Assembly: GCF_000819785.1 (NCBI RefSeq)
Contig: NZ_CDBK01000071.1
Coordinates: 21,226-85,225, forward strand
DNA: 64,000 nucleotides
Source: Aeromonas caviae
GTDB taxonomy: Bacteria > Pseudomonadota > Gammaproteobacteria > Enterobacterales > Aeromonadaceae
Direction: 5' to 3'
The stretch's first letter is position 1. The number at the start of each line of letters is the position of its first letter. Position numbers and translations under genes: made by a program. Below, in pieces: positions 1 through 9,599 of this stretch. A model generated the notes under the pieces. The model saw only the letters and a list, made by a program, of their open reading frames with translations. It did not search any database and had not been told where the DNA came from.

Positions 1-750
1 GCCGACGTGCAGGCCCTGCCCATCCCGGATCCGGAAGACGAGCTCGGCTACGTGATGAATGCGGTGCGCACCATCCGCCGCGAGCTCAAGGGCGACGTGC
101 CGCTCATCGGCTTCTCCGGCAGCCCCTGGACCCTGGCCACCTACATGGTGGAGGGGGGCAGCTCCAAGGCGTTCACCAAGATCAAGAAGATGATGTATGC
201 AGAGCCGCAGACCCTGCACCTGCTGCTCGACAAGCTGGCAGACAGCGTGATTAGCTATCTCAACGCCCAGATCAGGGCGGGTGCCCAGGCGGTCATGGTA
301 TTCGACACCTGGGGCGGCGTGCTCACCCCGCGGGATTACCGTGACTTCTCCCTGCAGTACATGCACAAGATCGTCGATGGCCTGATCCGTGAACATGAGG
401 GCCGCCGTGTGCCGGTCACCCTGTTTACCAAGAACGGCGGCCAGTGGCTGGAGCAGATCGCCGCCACCGGCTGCGATGCGTTGGGGCTGGACTGGACCAC
501 CGATATCGCCGACGCCAAACGCCGGGTCGGCGACAAGGTGGCGCTGCAGGGCAACATGGACCCCTCCATGCTCTACGCCACCCCGGAGCGGATCCGCGAA
601 GAGGTCGCCACCATTCTGGCCGGTTTCGGTCATGGCAACGGCCATGTCTTCAACCTGGGGCACGGCATCCATCAGGATGTGGACCCGGAACATGCCGGCG
701 TGTTCGTCAACGCGGTGCATGAGCTCTCCGCCCGGTACCATGGTCGCTGA
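1..750 (+). CDS. hemE: Uroporphyrinogen decarboxylase (5'-truncated by window edge)
   Basis: Decarboxylates the four acetate side chains of uroporphyrinogen III to give coproporphyrinogen III in cytosolic heme biosynthesis. The reading frame is open from base 1, so the true start lies outside the window. About 249 codons are present against roughly 354 in the family, so about the first 105 residues are missing. Family signatures visible are the [17 protein letters not shown] block and the C-terminal LGHGI motif followed by DVDPE. A strong hairpin terminator follows directly. The call is secure; only the N-terminus is unknown. Confidence 0.96.
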   Translation, partial: ADVQALPIPDPEDELGYVMNAVRTIRRELKGDVPLIGFSGSPWTLATYMVEGGSSKAFTKIKKMMYAEPQTLHLLLDKLADSVISYLNAQIRAGAQAVMVFDTWGGVLTPRDYRDFSLQYMHKIVDGLIREHEGRRVPVTLFTKNGGQWLEQIAATGCDALGLDWTTDIADAKRRVGDKVALQGNMDPSMLYATPERIREEVATILAGFGHGNGHVFNLGHGIHQDVDPEHAGVFVNAVHELSARYHGR

Positions 751-770
751 GCGCGGCATACAGCGTGATG

Positions 771-795
771 AACGGGGCCTGCGGGCCCCGTTTTG
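771..795 (+). terminator. Rho-independent terminator after hemE
   Basis: A 9-bp GC-rich stem (771-779 with 784-792) with a TGCG loop, followed by a short T run. It lies 21 bases past the hemE stop and separates hemE from the ROK kinase gene. Confidence 0.85.
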
Positions 796-901
796 CTGTC
801 CGTGACACAGGGGGCTGCATCCTGGTCGCGGCTCGGGTTACACTGCACCCCCATGTTGGCCGTCGTGGCCGGGATGGGGTCGTTGAGGGGCAGGAGGCTG
901 G

Positions 902-1831
902 ATGGAGAAGCGGGCGTGGGATTGGGGCATCGACCTTGGCGGGACCAAGTGCGAGTGCGTGGTGCTCGATGGCGACGAGGTGTTGCTGCGCCACCGCATT
1001 CCCACTGAACGGCACGGCGGCTACCAGCACATGCTGGGCCAGATCGCCAAACTGGTGGACGAGTGTGCCGCCAAACTCGGTCAGCGTCCTGCACTCATCG
1101 GCATGGGGACGCCGGGGGCCCGGGACCCCCAGACCGGGCTGCTGAAAAACAGCAACACCACCGAGTTCAACGGCAAGCCGCTCAAGGAAGATCTGGAGCG
1201 CAGGCTGGGCATCCCCGTGCTCATCGCCAACGACGCCAACTGTTTCGCCCTGGCGGAAACCCACCTGGGGGCGGTGCGCCAGCATCATCCCGATGCAAAA
1301 GTGGTGTTCGGCATCATCATGGGCACCGGGGTCGGGGCCGGCATCGTCATCAACGGCCAGATCCTCAACGGTCACCACGGCATCGCCGGGGAGTGGGGGC
1401 ACAACGTCCTGTTGCCGGAGGGGCCAGAGTGCTACTGCGGCAAGCGCGGCTGCGTCGAAACCCTCATCAGCGGCCCGGCGCTGGAGGCCTGGTACGAGGC
1501 CAGGACCAAACGCCGTCTCTCGCTCGCCCAGATTGCTGCGGCCAGTGCCCATGATCATGTCGCCAGGCTCACCATGGACAGGTTGCACCTGTTGTTCGGC
1601 CAGGCCCTCGCCAACGTGATCAATATTCTCGATCCGGACGTCATCGTCATCGGTGGCGGCGTGGGCAATGTGCAGAGCCTCTATCGCGCCGGGCGCGAAA
1701 CGGTATTGCCCTTCCTGTTCAACCCCCGTTTCGCCACCCCCATGATAGCGCCGGCCCTGGGGGACAGCGCCGGGGTATTCGGTGCTGCACTGCTGGCCCG
1801 CGGCGTCTTTCGCGAGGCACTGCTCTCGTGA
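902..1831 (+). CDS. ROK-family sugar kinase, fructokinase Mak-like
   Basis: Predicted cytosolic ATP-dependent hexose kinase. The N-terminal DLGGTK phosphate-binding motif, the central IANDANCFAL segment with the likely catalytic Asp, the GTGVGAG loop, the HNVLLP segment and the zinc-binding CYCGKRGC cluster define the ROK fold. The 309-aa length is normal. The pattern around LKNSNTTEFNGKPL resembles E. coli Mak more than NagK, so fructose or mannose is the likelier substrate, but sequence alone does not prove it. A good AGGAGG ribosome site at 892-897 supports the start. It sits 50 bases upstream of epd and may be cotranscribed with it. Confidence 0.85.
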   Translation: MEKRAWDWGIDLGGTKCECVVLDGDEVLLRHRIPTERHGGYQHMLGQIAKLVDECAAKLGQRPALIGMGTPGARDPQTGLLKNSNTTEFNGKPLKEDLERRLGIPVLIANDANCFALAETHLGAVRQHHPDAKVVFGIIMGTGVGAGIVINGQILNGHHGIAGEWGHNVLLPEGPECYCGKRGCVETLISGPALEAWYEARTKRRLSLAQIAAASAHDHVARLTMDRLHLLFGQALANVINILDPDVIVIGGGVGNVQSLYRAGRETVLPFLFNPRFATPMIAPALGDSAGVFGAALLARGVFREALLS

Positions 1832-1881
1832 GTCGCCCCTTCCTCCCATCCCTTTGTCGCAGCTAAGGACACAACGTTTCC

Positions 1882-2892
1882 ATGATCAAGATTGCCATCA
1901 ACGGCTATGGCCGCATCGGCCGCAACGTGCTGCGGGCCCTCTACGAGAGCGGCCGCGACAAGACTATCAAGATAGTGGCCATCAACGAGCTGGCGGCCCC
2001 CGAGGCCATGGTGCACCTGACCCGCTTCGACACCAGCCACGGCCGCTTCCGCTATCCGGTGCAGCTGGCGGGCAACAGCATGCAGGTGGGGGAGGATCTC
2101 ATCGCCCTGTTTGCCGAGCGGGATCCGTCGAACTTGCCGTGGCGGGCGCTGGGGGTGGACGTGGTGCTGGACTGCACCGGGGTGTTTGGCTCCCGGGCCG
2201 ATGCCGAGCTGCATCTGGGGGCGGGAGCGGGCAAGGTGCTCTTCTCCCATCCGGCGGACGCGGATGTGGACGCCACCATCGTCTACGGGGTCAACCATCA
2301 GGTGCTGACGGGGCGCGAGCGGATCGTCTCCAACGCCTCCTGCACTACCAACTGCGTGGTCCCCGTTATCGAAACATTGCATCGAGAATTCGAGATAAAT
2401 TGTGGTACTATTACGACAATTCATTCGGCCATGCACGATCAGCAAGTCATCGATGCCTATCACGGCGACTTGCGCAGAACCCGGGCAGCCAGCCAGTCCA
2501 TCATCCCGGTGGACACCAAGCTGGCAAAGGGGTTGGAACGTATCCTTCCCCACTTCGCCGGCAAGTTCGAGGCGATCGCGGTGCGGGTACCCACCATCAA
2601 TGTAACCGCCATGGATCTGAGCATTACTGTTCGTAAAAAAGTGACAGTTAGTGACGTAAATCAAGCCCTGCAACGGGCATCCAGAGGTACATTACACGGT
2701 ATTCTGGACTACACGGAAGAGCCACTGGTCTCCGTAGACTTTAATCATGATGCACACTCCTGCATCATTGATGGTACCCAGACTCGGGTCAGCGATGCCA
2801 ACCTCGTCAAGATGTTGATGTGGTGCGATAACGAATGGGGCTTCGCCAACCGCATGCTGGATACCACCCGGGCCATGATGGCCGCAGGCTGA
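1882..2892 (+). CDS. epd: Erythrose-4-phosphate dehydrogenase
   Basis: NAD-dependent oxidation of D-erythrose 4-phosphate to 4-phosphoerythronate, the first step of deoxyxylulose-5-phosphate-dependent pyridoxal phosphate synthesis; pdxJ of the same pathway lies at 23721. The protein is GAPDH-like: an N-terminal [15 protein letters not shown]ossmann motif, the catalytic-Cys block NASCTTNC at about residue 152, and a C-terminal [12 protein letters not shown]. Epd rather than GapA is chosen because of its position directly upstream of pgk and fbaA, the conserved epd-pgk-fba order. Two stretches (about 2365-2450 and 2620-2770) are much more A+T rich than the rest of the gene. Confidence 0.9.
   Translation: MIKIAINGYGRIGRNVLRALYESGRDKTIKIVAINELAAPEAMVHLTRFDTSHGRFRYPVQLAGNSMQVGEDLIALFAERDPSNLPWRALGVDVVLDCTGVFGSRADAELHLGAGAGKVLFSHPADADVDATIVYGVNHQVLTGRERIVSNASCTTNCVVPVIETLHREFEINCGTITTIHSAMHDQQVIDAYHGDLRRTRAASQSIIPVDTKLAKGLERILPHFAGKFEAIAVRVPTINVTAMDLSITVRKKVTVSDVNQALQRASRGTLHGILDYTEEPLVSVDFNHDAHSCIIDGTQTRVSDANLVKMLMWCDNEWGFANRMLDTTRAMMAAG
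2402..2411 (+). promoter_or_regulatory. Possible internal extended -10 promoter inside epd
   Basis: TG-G-TACTAT (TG at 2403-2404 or 2404-2405 region, -10 hexamer TACTAT at 2406-2411) sits in an A+T-rich pocket of an otherwise GC-rich gene. No good -35 box lies at 17 bases. In E. coli pgk is also transcribed from promoters within epd, so the position makes sense, but this is a weak prediction. Confidence 0.25.
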
Positions 2893-2958
2893 AAGTCTGC
2901 ACCGGGCGCAAGGTTACTGTTTTTTTAACATTACCTGAAAATATATAGAGGACTGAAT

Positions 2959-4122
2959 ATGTCTGTTATCAAGATGACCGACCTGGATCTGGCGGGCAAA
3001 CGCGTTCTGATCCGTGCTGACCTGAACGTGCCGGTAAAAGACGGCAAGGTCACTTCCGATGCACGTATCGTTGCGACTCTGCCGACCATCAAGCTGGCTC
3101 TGGAAAAGGGCGCCAAGCTGATGATCACCTCCCACCTGGGTCGTCCGACCGAGGGTGAATACAACGAAGAATTCTCCCTGGCTCCGGTTGTCAACTATCT
3201 GAAAGACGCACTGTCCTGCCCGGTTCGTCTGGCCAAAGACTACCTGGATGGCGTAGACGTCGCCGCCGGTGAGCTGGTTGTGCTGGAAAACTGCCGCTTC
3301 AACAAAGGCGAGAAGAAGAACACCGAAGAGCTGGCCAAAAAATACGCCGCCCTGTGTGACGTCTTTGTAATGGATGCGTTCGGTACTGCTCACCGCGCCG
3401 AAGGTTCTACCTACGGTGTGGCCCAGTTCGCGCCGGTTGCCTGTGCAGGCCCCCTGCTGGCCGGTGAACTGGAAGCCCTGGGCAAAGCCATGCTCAAGCC
3501 CGAGCGCCCCATGGTTGCCATCGTTGGCGGCTCCAAGGTATCCACCAAGCTGACCGTGCTGGAATCCCTCTCCAAGATCGCTGACCAGCTGGTGGTCGGT
3601 GGTGGCATCGCCAACACCTTCATCGCTGCTGCCGGTCACAACGTCGGCAAGTCCCTGTGCGAGCACGACCTGATCGACACCGCCAAGAAACTGGCTGCCG
3701 AAACCAACATTCCGGTGACCACCGACGTGGTTGTGGGGGCCGAGTTCTCCGAATCCACCCCGGCCACCATCAAGTCCGTGTCCGACGTGACTGACGGCGA
3801 CATGATCTTCGACATCGGTCCGGATTCCGCCAAGGCCCTGGCCGACATCATCATGAACGCCAAGACCATCCTGTGGAACGGCCCGGTCGGCGTGTTCGAG
3901 TTCGACCAGTTCGCCAAGGGTACCGAAGTGATCGCTCGCGCCATCGCTGAATCCCCTGCCTTCTCCATCGCGGGCGGTGGTGACACCCTGGCTGCCATCG
4001 ACAAGTTCGGCATCGCCGACAAGGTCTCCTACATCTCCACTGGCGGCGGCGCCTTCCTGGAGTTCGTAGAAGGCAAGGTACTGCCGGCTGTCGCGATTCT
4101 CGAAGAGCGCGCCAAAGCCTAA
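2959..4122 (+). CDS. pgk: Phosphoglycerate kinase
   Basis: Transfers phosphate from 1,3-bisphosphoglycerate to ADP in cytosolic glycolysis. The 387-aa protein matches bacterial family length. Visible signatures are [12 protein letters not shown] near the N-terminus, the substrate-site TSHLGRP, the GGSKVSTK segment and the C-terminal [13 protein letters not shown] with [11 protein letters not shown]. An AGAGGA ribosome site at 2947-2952 fixes the start. It follows epd by 66 bases and precedes fbaA; codon use is strongly biased, as expected for a highly expressed gene. Confidence 0.98.
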   Translation: MSVIKMTDLDLAGKRVLIRADLNVPVKDGKVTSDARIVATLPTIKLALEKGAKLMITSHLGRPTEGEYNEEFSLAPVVNYLKDALSCPVRLAKDYLDGVDVAAGELVVLENCRFNKGEKKNTEELAKKYAALCDVFVMDAFGTAHRAEGSTYGVAQFAPVACAGPLLAGELEALGKAMLKPERPMVAIVGGSKVSTKLTVLESLSKIADQLVVGGGIANTFIAAAGHNVGKSLCEHDLIDTAKKLAAETNIPVTTDVVVGAEFSESTPATIKSVSDVTDGDMIFDIGPDSAKALADIIMNAKTILWNGPVGVFEFDQFAKGTEVIARAIAESPAFSIAGGGDTLAAIDKFGIADKVSYISTGGGAFLEFVEGKVLPAVAILEERAKA

Positions 4123-4132
4123 TTGACCCGGG

Positions 4133-4160
4133 ACGGGGGGCAAAAGCCTCCCGTTTCGTT
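4133..4160 (+). terminator. Hairpin between pgk and fbaA
   Basis: A 9-bp stem (4133-4141 with 4146-4154, one G-T pair) with an AAAA loop, followed by TTCGTTT. The T run is interrupted, so it may attenuate rather than stop transcription, letting pgk and fbaA be expressed at different levels. Confidence 0.55.
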
Positions 4161-4237
4161 TATCATGTGGCCGCTGTGCCGGTTCATGATGAACCCCCCA
4201 CTTTTTATTAACGGCATACGAGACAGGACGATTAAAC

Positions 4238-5317
4238 ATGTCTAAGAAAATTTTCGACTTCGTAAAACCCGGCGTGATCACTGGTGATGACGTTCAGAAA
4301 GTGTTCGCCATCGCCAAGGAAAACGGCTTCGCTCTGCCGGCCGTCAACTGCGTCGGTACCGACTCCGTGAACGCCGTGCTGGAAGCTGCTGCCAAGGTCA
4401 AAGCCCCGGTTATCGTACAGTTCTCCAACGGTGGTGCCGTGTTCACCGCCGGCAAGGGTCTGAAGCTGGAAGGCCAGCAAGCTGCCATCCTGGGTGCCAT
4501 CTCCGGTGCCAAGCACGTGCACGCCGTTGCCGAAGCCTACGGTGTGCCGGTGATCCTGCACACCGACCACGCCGCCAAGAAGCTGCTGCCGTGGATCGAC
4601 GGTCTGCTGGACGCGGGCGAGAAGCACTTTGCCGAAACCGGCAAGCCGCTGTTCTCCTCCCACATGCTGGATCTGTCCGAAGAGTCTCTGGAAGAGAACA
4701 TCGACATCTGCTGCGAGTACCTGACTCGCATGGCCAAGATGAACATGACTCTGGAACTGGAACTGGGCTGCACCGGCGGTGAAGAAGACGGCGTGGACAA
4801 CAGCCATCTGGACCAATCCTCCCTGTACACCCAGCCGGAAGACGTGGCCTACGCCTACGAGCGTCTGTCCAAGATCAGCCCGCGCTTCACCATCGCTGCC
4901 TCCTTCGGCAACGTGCACGGTGTGTACAAGCCGGGTAACGTCAAGCTGACTCCGAAGATCCTGGACAACTCCCAGAAGTACGTCTCCGAGAAGTTCGGTC
5001 TGCCTGCCAAGTCCCTGGACTTCGTGTTCCACGGTGGTTCAGGTTCCACTCTGGAAGAGATCCGCGAATCCATCTCCTACGGCGTGGTGAAAATGAACAT
5101 CGACACCGACACCCAGTGGGCGACCTGGGAAGGCGTGCTGAACTTCTACAAGTCCAACGAAGCCTACCTGCAAGGCCAGCTGGGCAACCCGGAAGGTGCC
5201 GACAAGCCGAACAAGAAGTTCTACGATCCGCGCGTATGGCTGCGTGCCGGTCAGACTTCCATGATCGCGCGTCTGGAGAAGGCCTTCTCCGACCTGAACG
5301 CCATCGACGTACTGTAA
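4238..5317 (+). CDS. fbaA: Fructose-bisphosphate aldolase, class II
   Basis: Zinc-dependent cleavage of fructose 1,6-bisphosphate to dihydroxyacetone phosphate and glyceraldehyde 3-phosphate. It is 359 aa, the class IIA size. The metal-binding and catalytic HTDHAAKK motif lies at about residue 108. Other family marks are LELELGCTGGEEDGVDN, the ASFGNVHGVYKPGN zinc histidine region and the substrate loop FHGGSGS. Third gene of the epd-pgk-fbaA cluster, with highly expressed codon use, ending at a strong terminator. Confidence 0.98.
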   Translation: MSKKIFDFVKPGVITGDDVQKVFAIAKENGFALPAVNCVGTDSVNAVLEAAAKVKAPVIVQFSNGGAVFTAGKGLKLEGQQAAILGAISGAKHVHAVAEAYGVPVILHTDHAAKKLLPWIDGLLDAGEKHFAETGKPLFSSHMLDLSEESLEENIDICCEYLTRMAKMNMTLELELGCTGGEEDGVDNSHLDQSSLYTQPEDVAYAYERLSKISPRFTIAASFGNVHGVYKPGNVKLTPKILDNSQKYVSEKFGLPAKSLDFVFHGGSGSTLEEIRESISYGVVKMNIDTDTQWATWEGVLNFYKSNEAYLQGQLGNPEGADKPNKKFYDPRVWLRAGQTSMIARLEKAFSDLNAIDVL

Positions 5318-5340
5318 TTCGCAGCACCTTGATTGCATGA

Positions 5341-5365
5341 AAAGGCGCCCTTCGGGGCGCCTTTT
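5341..5365 (+). terminator. Rho-independent terminator after fbaA
   Basis: A perfect 10-bp stem (5341-5350 with 5355-5364) closed by a TTCG tetraloop, ending in TTTT. It closes the epd-pgk-fbaA operon. Confidence 0.93.
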
Positions 5366-5470
5366 GCATTTCTGTGATCCTGACGGGCTGGATTGGGGAT
5401 GGGGGGCTGGGTATTATCGATGACATCCGTTTAATTTAGTAAACGAATGCAACCAGGCAGGATGCTGAGC

Positions 5471-6772
5471 ATGCAGACAGGAAGACAGGGACATCAGGAA
5501 CACACGGCCTCCTATTACGCGGCCACTCGCAACGACCATCGGCAGTGGCCCGAGCTCAGTGGTGAGCTGGATGCGGACGTCTGCGTCATCGGTGGCGGTT
5601 TCACCGGCCTCAACACCGCCATCAACCTGGCCGATGCCGGTTACAAGGTGGTGCTGCTGGAGGCCAACCGCATCGGTTGGGGAGCGTCGGGGCGCAACGG
5701 CGGCCAGCTGATCCGCGGCATCGGCCACGATACCAGCCAGTTTGCCCGCTGGATTGGCGAGGCGGGCGTGCGGGAGCTGGATCTCATGGGGATCGAAGCG
5801 GTGCAGCTGGTGCGCGAGCGGGTCGAGCGTTTCAATATCGAGTGCGATCTCACCTGGGGCTATTGCGATCTCGCCACCAAGGCGCGCCACCTGAGGGGGT
5901 TCGAGGAGGATGCCGAACACCTGGCGAGCCTGGGTTACCGGCACGCACTGAAAATGGTGGCGCGGGAGGAGATGCACACCGTGGTCGGGTCGGATCGCTA
6001 TATCGGCGGGATGATCGACATGGGCTCCGGTCACCTGCATCCTCTCAACCTGGCTCTCGGCGAAGCGCGTGCGGCAGCCAGTCTCGGGGTCTCCCTGTTC
6101 GAACACTCAAGGGTGACCCACATCGACTACGGCGAGCGGGTCGAGGTGACCACGGCCCACGGCCGGGTCAGCGCGGACTACCTGGTGATCGGCTGCAACG
6201 CTTACCTGGGCGACCTCCAGCCCGATCTCGGGGGCAAGGTGCTGCCGGCGGGCTCCTACATTCTCGCCACCCAGGTGCTGGAGAAGCGCCTGCGCCAGCG
6301 CTTGCTGCCACAGAACATGGCGGTGTGCGATCAGAATGTGGCGCTCGACTACTATCGGCTGTCGGCGGACGGTCGCCTGCTGTTCGGCGGGGCCTGCAAC
6401 TACTCGGGCCGTGACCCCCGTGATATCAAGGCCTTCATGCTGCCCAAGCTGCTGCGGGTCTTCCCCGAGCTCGCGGGTACCGCCATCGAGTTCCAGTGGG
6501 GAGGCATGATAGGCATAGGCGCCAACCGGCTGCCCCAGATAGGCCGCCTCGAGCAGCATCCCAACGTCTTCTATGCCCAGGCCTATTCGGGCCATGGCCT
6601 CAATGCCACCCACATGGCGGGCAAGCTGGTGGCGGAGGCGATCAAGGGGGAGAGCCGGGGCTTCGATCTCTTCAGCCGCGTCCCTCACATGACCTTCCCG
6701 GGTGGCCCGGCGCTGCGCTCTCCGTTGCTGGCGCTCGGGATGCTCTGGTATCGGCTGAAGGATCTGCTCTAG
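5471..6772 (+). CDS. FAD-dependent oxidoreductase, PuuB-like (gamma-glutamylputrescine oxidase family)
   Basis: DAO-family flavoprotein. The dinucleotide-binding motif VCVIGGGFTGLNTA and the following LLEANRIGWGASGRNGGQL closely match E. coli gamma-glutamylputrescine oxidase, as does the N-terminal HTASYYAAT. A C-terminal GMIGIGANRLPQIGRL and YSGHGLNATH complete the FAD fold. The ATG at 5471 is preferred because GGCAGGA lies 8 bases upstream; ATGs at 5447 and 5462 are also in frame. No other putrescine-utilisation gene is nearby, so the substrate is uncertain: another amino-acid or amine oxidase role is possible. It is a single-gene unit between a terminator and convergent genes. Confidence 0.78.
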   Translation: MQTGRQGHQEHTASYYAATRNDHRQWPELSGELDADVCVIGGGFTGLNTAINLADAGYKVVLLEANRIGWGASGRNGGQLIRGIGHDTSQFARWIGEAGVRELDLMGIEAVQLVRERVERFNIECDLTWGYCDLATKARHLRGFEEDAEHLASLGYRHALKMVAREEMHTVVGSDRYIGGMIDMGSGHLHPLNLALGEARAAASLGVSLFEHSRVTHIDYGERVEVTTAHGRVSADYLVIGCNAYLGDLQPDLGGKVLPAGSYILATQVLEKRLRQRLLPQNMAVCDQNVALDYYRLSADGRLLFGGACNYSGRDPRDIKAFMLPKLLRVFPELAGTAIEFQWGGMIGIGANRLPQIGRLEQHPNVFYAQAYSGHGLNATHMAGKLVAEAIKGESRGFDLFSRVPHMTFPGGPALRSPLLALGMLWYRLKDLL

Positions 6773-6792
6773 GGGGAGGGCGGGGTTCGGGC

Positions 6793-7218
6793 TTATCCCT
6801 GCTGCGTCGCGTCTGGCTCGGCCAGGCGCCAGCCCTGCTCCGTCTTCATCATCCAGACCTGGGTCTCCTGCGCCAGGGTCTGGCCTGCCTCGAAGTCGCC
6901 ATATTTGCGCTCGAGCTCCATGAGCCCCATCTCCTGCTGGAAGGGGCCGACCCTGTCATAGACGAGATCCTCGCCGTGCAGCACCTGCAACTGATCCAGT
7001 CCCTGCTTGAAGTGGAGCTGGTAGCTCACCTTGACCAGATAGACCCCCTCCATCCGCTCCTCCTTGCCGAGCACGGCGAAGTCGCGGATGTCGAACAGGT
7101 CAGCATCTGTGCCCGCCTGCAACCTGGCGGTGACCTGGCTCTGGATGGTCTCTTCACCGGGACCTGCGTTGCAGCCATAAAGCCAGAGGGCCAGCAGGGG
7201 GATGAACCACTTTTTCAT
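6793..7218 (-). CDS. Predicted lipoprotein of unknown function
   Basis: A 141-aa protein with a short signal peptide (MKKWFIPLLALWLYGC) whose LYGC lipobox predicts cleavage before Cys16 and lipid anchoring, probably in the outer membrane. The rest is soluble, acidic and has no domain I recognise; it may be a periplasmic-facing small lipoprotein. The ATG at 7218 is chosen since a GGAG site sits 5 bases upstream; a TTG one codon earlier is in frame. It is convergent with the PuuB-like gene. Confidence 0.7.
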   Translation of the reverse strand: MKKWFIPLLALWLYGCNAGPGEETIQSQVTARLQAGTDADLFDIRDFAVLGKEERMEGVYLVKVSYQLHFKQGLDQLQVLHGEDLVYDRVGPFQQEMGLMELERKYGDFEAGQTLAQETQVWMMKTEQGWRLAEPDATQQG

Positions 7219-7304
7219 CAAAACTCCGGATGATGCGAGACAGGAGGGGCAAAGTTTGCCACGGTACGGGCCAGATACAAGGGATAGCCAGAAAAATCAG
7301 CAGT

Positions 7305-7820
7305 CTATGGTAGGTCCGAGGGAAGGGGACGGCGAACGATGCAGGTCATGACCAGGGTATCGCCGCTGAACCCAGCGATCTGTTTGCGATCTACTTGCTG
7401 GAAGCCGTGCTTGGTCCAAAAATGCAGGGCTGGCAGGTTGGTTTCTATGACCCCGAGCCGCATGTTGGTGCAACCCCAGTTTGCCGCCATCTCCATGAGC
7501 CGTAGGACGACTTGGCTGCCGATGCCACAGCCTTGCCTACACTCCTTCAACAGCAGCAGACCGAGATAGGCGGTATCCGGTGTGGGATAGCCACGGATGA
7601 GATCGACGCAGCCAAGCAATTCTTCCCCCTCCAGCACGGCCAGCACAAACTTGTCCTCTTGCCCCATCCCCGGTGGACAGACCTTGAGTATCTCTTCGGC
7701 ATCCGCAGGGGCAGGCCCCTTGCTTTCGGTCAGCCAGCTGTAGGCTGGGGCTGCCATGACAACTTCCTCCAGCCAGCCCCTGTGCTCTGGGTGAAACGCT
7801 GACAGACGCCGAAGCTCCAT
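7305..7820 (-). CDS. GNAT-family N-acetyltransferase
   Basis: Predicted cytosolic acetyl-CoA-dependent N-acetyltransferase, 171 aa. The acetyl-CoA pyrophosphate-binding motif appears as ECRQGCGIGSQVV (about residues 93-105), followed by the beta-5/alpha-4 pattern RLGVIETNLPALHFWTKHGFQ typical of GNAT folds. The substrate cannot be inferred. The start codon ATG follows the dsbD stop codon with no gap (TAGATG), so translation is probably coupled to dsbD. Confidence 0.82.
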   Translation of the reverse strand: MELRRLSAFHPEHRGWLEEVVMAAPAYSWLTESKGPAPADAEEILKVCPPGMGQEDKFVLAVLEGEELLGCVDLIRGYPTPDTAYLGLLLLKECRQGCGIGSQVVLRLMEMAANWGCTNMRLGVIETNLPALHFWTKHGFQQVDRKQIAGFSGDTLVMTCIVRRPLPSDLP

Positions 7821-9599
7821 CTAGCGCAGCTTGTCCAGCTGGCCGAGAAATTCGACAGGCCCCATGAAGCCGGTCACCCGCTGGCCGTTCACCTCGTTGC
7901 CATCGCGATCGAAGAAGAGGAGGGTCGGCAATCCCAGCACGTTGAGGCCGTTGAGCAGATCCACGTCGGCGTCGTCGTTGGCGGTGACGTCCGCCTGCAG
8001 CAGCACCATCTCGCCGAAGCGCGCCTGCACATCGGGGTCGCTGAAGGTCTTGTGCTCGAACTCCTTGCAGGCCACGCACCAGTCGGCGTAGAGATCCAGC
8101 AGTACCGGCTTGCCGCGGGCGGCGGCGAGCTGCACCTTGAGATCGTCCAGGGTCTTGATGCGGATGAATCGGGGGGCCTGGGTCTGGGCGGCGGCATTGG
8201 CCCCCTCGGGTGGCAGCAGCAGATCCTTGCCCACCACCACAAGGCCCATCATCCCCAGCAGCAGGACGAAGCCGCCAAGGCTCTTGCCCACCGAATGGGC
8301 GCGATGCTGGTTGTGGTGATAGAGATAACCGCACAGCACCAGCCCCCAGCCGAGCCAGAGCAGGGTGGCCACCTGATCGCTCAGGAGCCTTGAGAGCAGC
8401 AGGATGGGTACCGCCAGCAGCGCAAAACCGAAGAGTTGCTTGATCACATCCATCCAGGCGCCGGCCCTGGGCAGCAGCTTGCCGCCAGAGGTGCCGAGCA
8501 AGAGCAGCGGCAGCCCCATGCCCAGGGAGAGGGCATAGAGGGCCGCACCGCCGAGCCAGAGATCGCCACTCTGGGCCACGTAGATGAGGGCCCCGGAGAG
8601 CGGCGCCGTGGTGCAGGGGGAGCAGACCAGTCCCGAGATCATGCCCATGATGGCGACGCCGGCCACGGATCCGCCCTGCTGGCGGTTGGAGAAGCTCGAG
8701 AGGCGGGTTTGCAGGCTGCTCGGCAGTTGCAGGGTGTAGAGCCCGAACATGGAGAGGGCGAGCAGCACGAACATCACCGAGAGGCCGATGAGCACATAGG
8801 GGTGCTGAAGGGCCGCCTGGAATTGCAGGCCCGCCGAGGCGACGACGAGCCCGAGCAGGGTATAGGTGACCGCCATCCCCTGCACATAGACGAAGGAGAG
8901 CAGGAAGGCGCGACGGGTGGAGAGGCGATGCCCGGCCCCGGCGATGATCCCGGTCAGGATGGGATACATGGGGAAGACGCAGGGGGTGAAGGCGAGGCCG
9001 AGACCCAGGGCGAAGAAGGCGGCGACGCTGATCCAGAACCCCTGGCTGCCGAGGGCGGCCGCCAGCCTGTCCTGCTGGCTGCCCGGCCCGTCGGTGCCCT
9101 GAAGGCTGGCCGCCGCTTCCGCCTGGGCGGGGGCGGCGAGGGGCTCGACGGCGATCCGCTTGTCGGTCGGTGGGTAGCAGAGTCCCTCGGTACAGCCCTG
9201 GTAACTCAGGGTGAGGCTGGCCGCGTCCCCGACCCGGGTCAGCGCCACGGGGATCTGCACCTCCTGGTAATAGACCCGGCTCTTGCCGAAGAAGTCATCC
9301 TCGTGCTCGGTGCCGGGGGGCAGGACGGGCTCGTCGAAGGCGAGGTTCTCTCCCTTCACACGGATGCTGTGGCGATAGAGGTAGTAGCCGTCGGCGATGC
9401 GTATCCGGAGCAGCAGCCGATCACCCTGTTGTTCGCTCTCGAGGGCGAAGGCCTGATCCACCTTGAGGAATCTGGGCTGGGTCTCGATGCCGAGGCTGCC
9501 GAGCAGATCCTGGCTGCTGGCCCGGGCGGGGGCCGTCGTCAGGACGCAGAGCAGGCCCAGCAGCATCAGCAGGAAGGAGAGGGGGCGAGAGGCGGTCAT
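7821..9599 (-). CDS. dsbD: Thiol:disulfide interchange protein DsbD
   Basis: Inner-membrane protein that carries electrons from cytosolic thioredoxin to periplasmic DsbC, DsbG and CcmG. Length is 592 aa from the ATG at 9599. The layout is a signal peptide (about 1-27), a periplasmic alpha domain with the redox pair in CTEGLCYPP, an eight-helix membrane domain with Cys in FTPCVFPMYP and GLVCSPCTTAP, and a C-terminal thioredoxin-like gamma domain with WCVAC. The start overlaps the end of cutA by ATGA, the conserved cutA-dsbD pairing. An open frame continues further upstream but would run through cutA and lack the signal peptide. Confidence 0.96.
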   Translation of the reverse strand: MTASRPLSFLLMLLGLLCVLTTAPARASSQDLLGSLGIETQPRFLKVDQAFALESEQQGDRLLLRIRIADGYYLYRHSIRVKGENLAFDEPVLPPGTEHEDDFFGKSRVYYQEVQIPVALTRVGDAASLTLSYQGCTEGLCYPPTDKRIAVEPLAAPAQAEAAASLQGTDGPGSQQDRLAAALGSQGFWISVAAFFALGLGLAFTPCVFPMYPILTGIIAGAGHRLSTRRAFLLSFVYVQGMAVTYTLLGLVVASAGLQFQAALQHPYVLIGLSVMFVLLALSMFGLYTLQLPSSLQTRLSSFSNRQQGGSVAGVAIMGMISGLVCSPCTTAPLSGALIYVAQSGDLWLGGAALYALSLGMGLPLLLLGTSGGKLLPRAGAWMDVIKQLFGFALLAVPILLLSRLLSDQVATLLWLGWGLVLCGYLYHHNQHRAHSVGKSLGGFVLLLGMMGLVVVGKDLLLPPEGANAAAQTQAPRFIRIKTLDDLKVQLAAARGKPVLLDLYADWCVACKEFEHKTFSDPDVQARFGEMVLLQADVTANDDADVDLLNGLNVLGLPTLLFFDRDGNEVNGQRVTGFMGPVEFLGQLDKLR

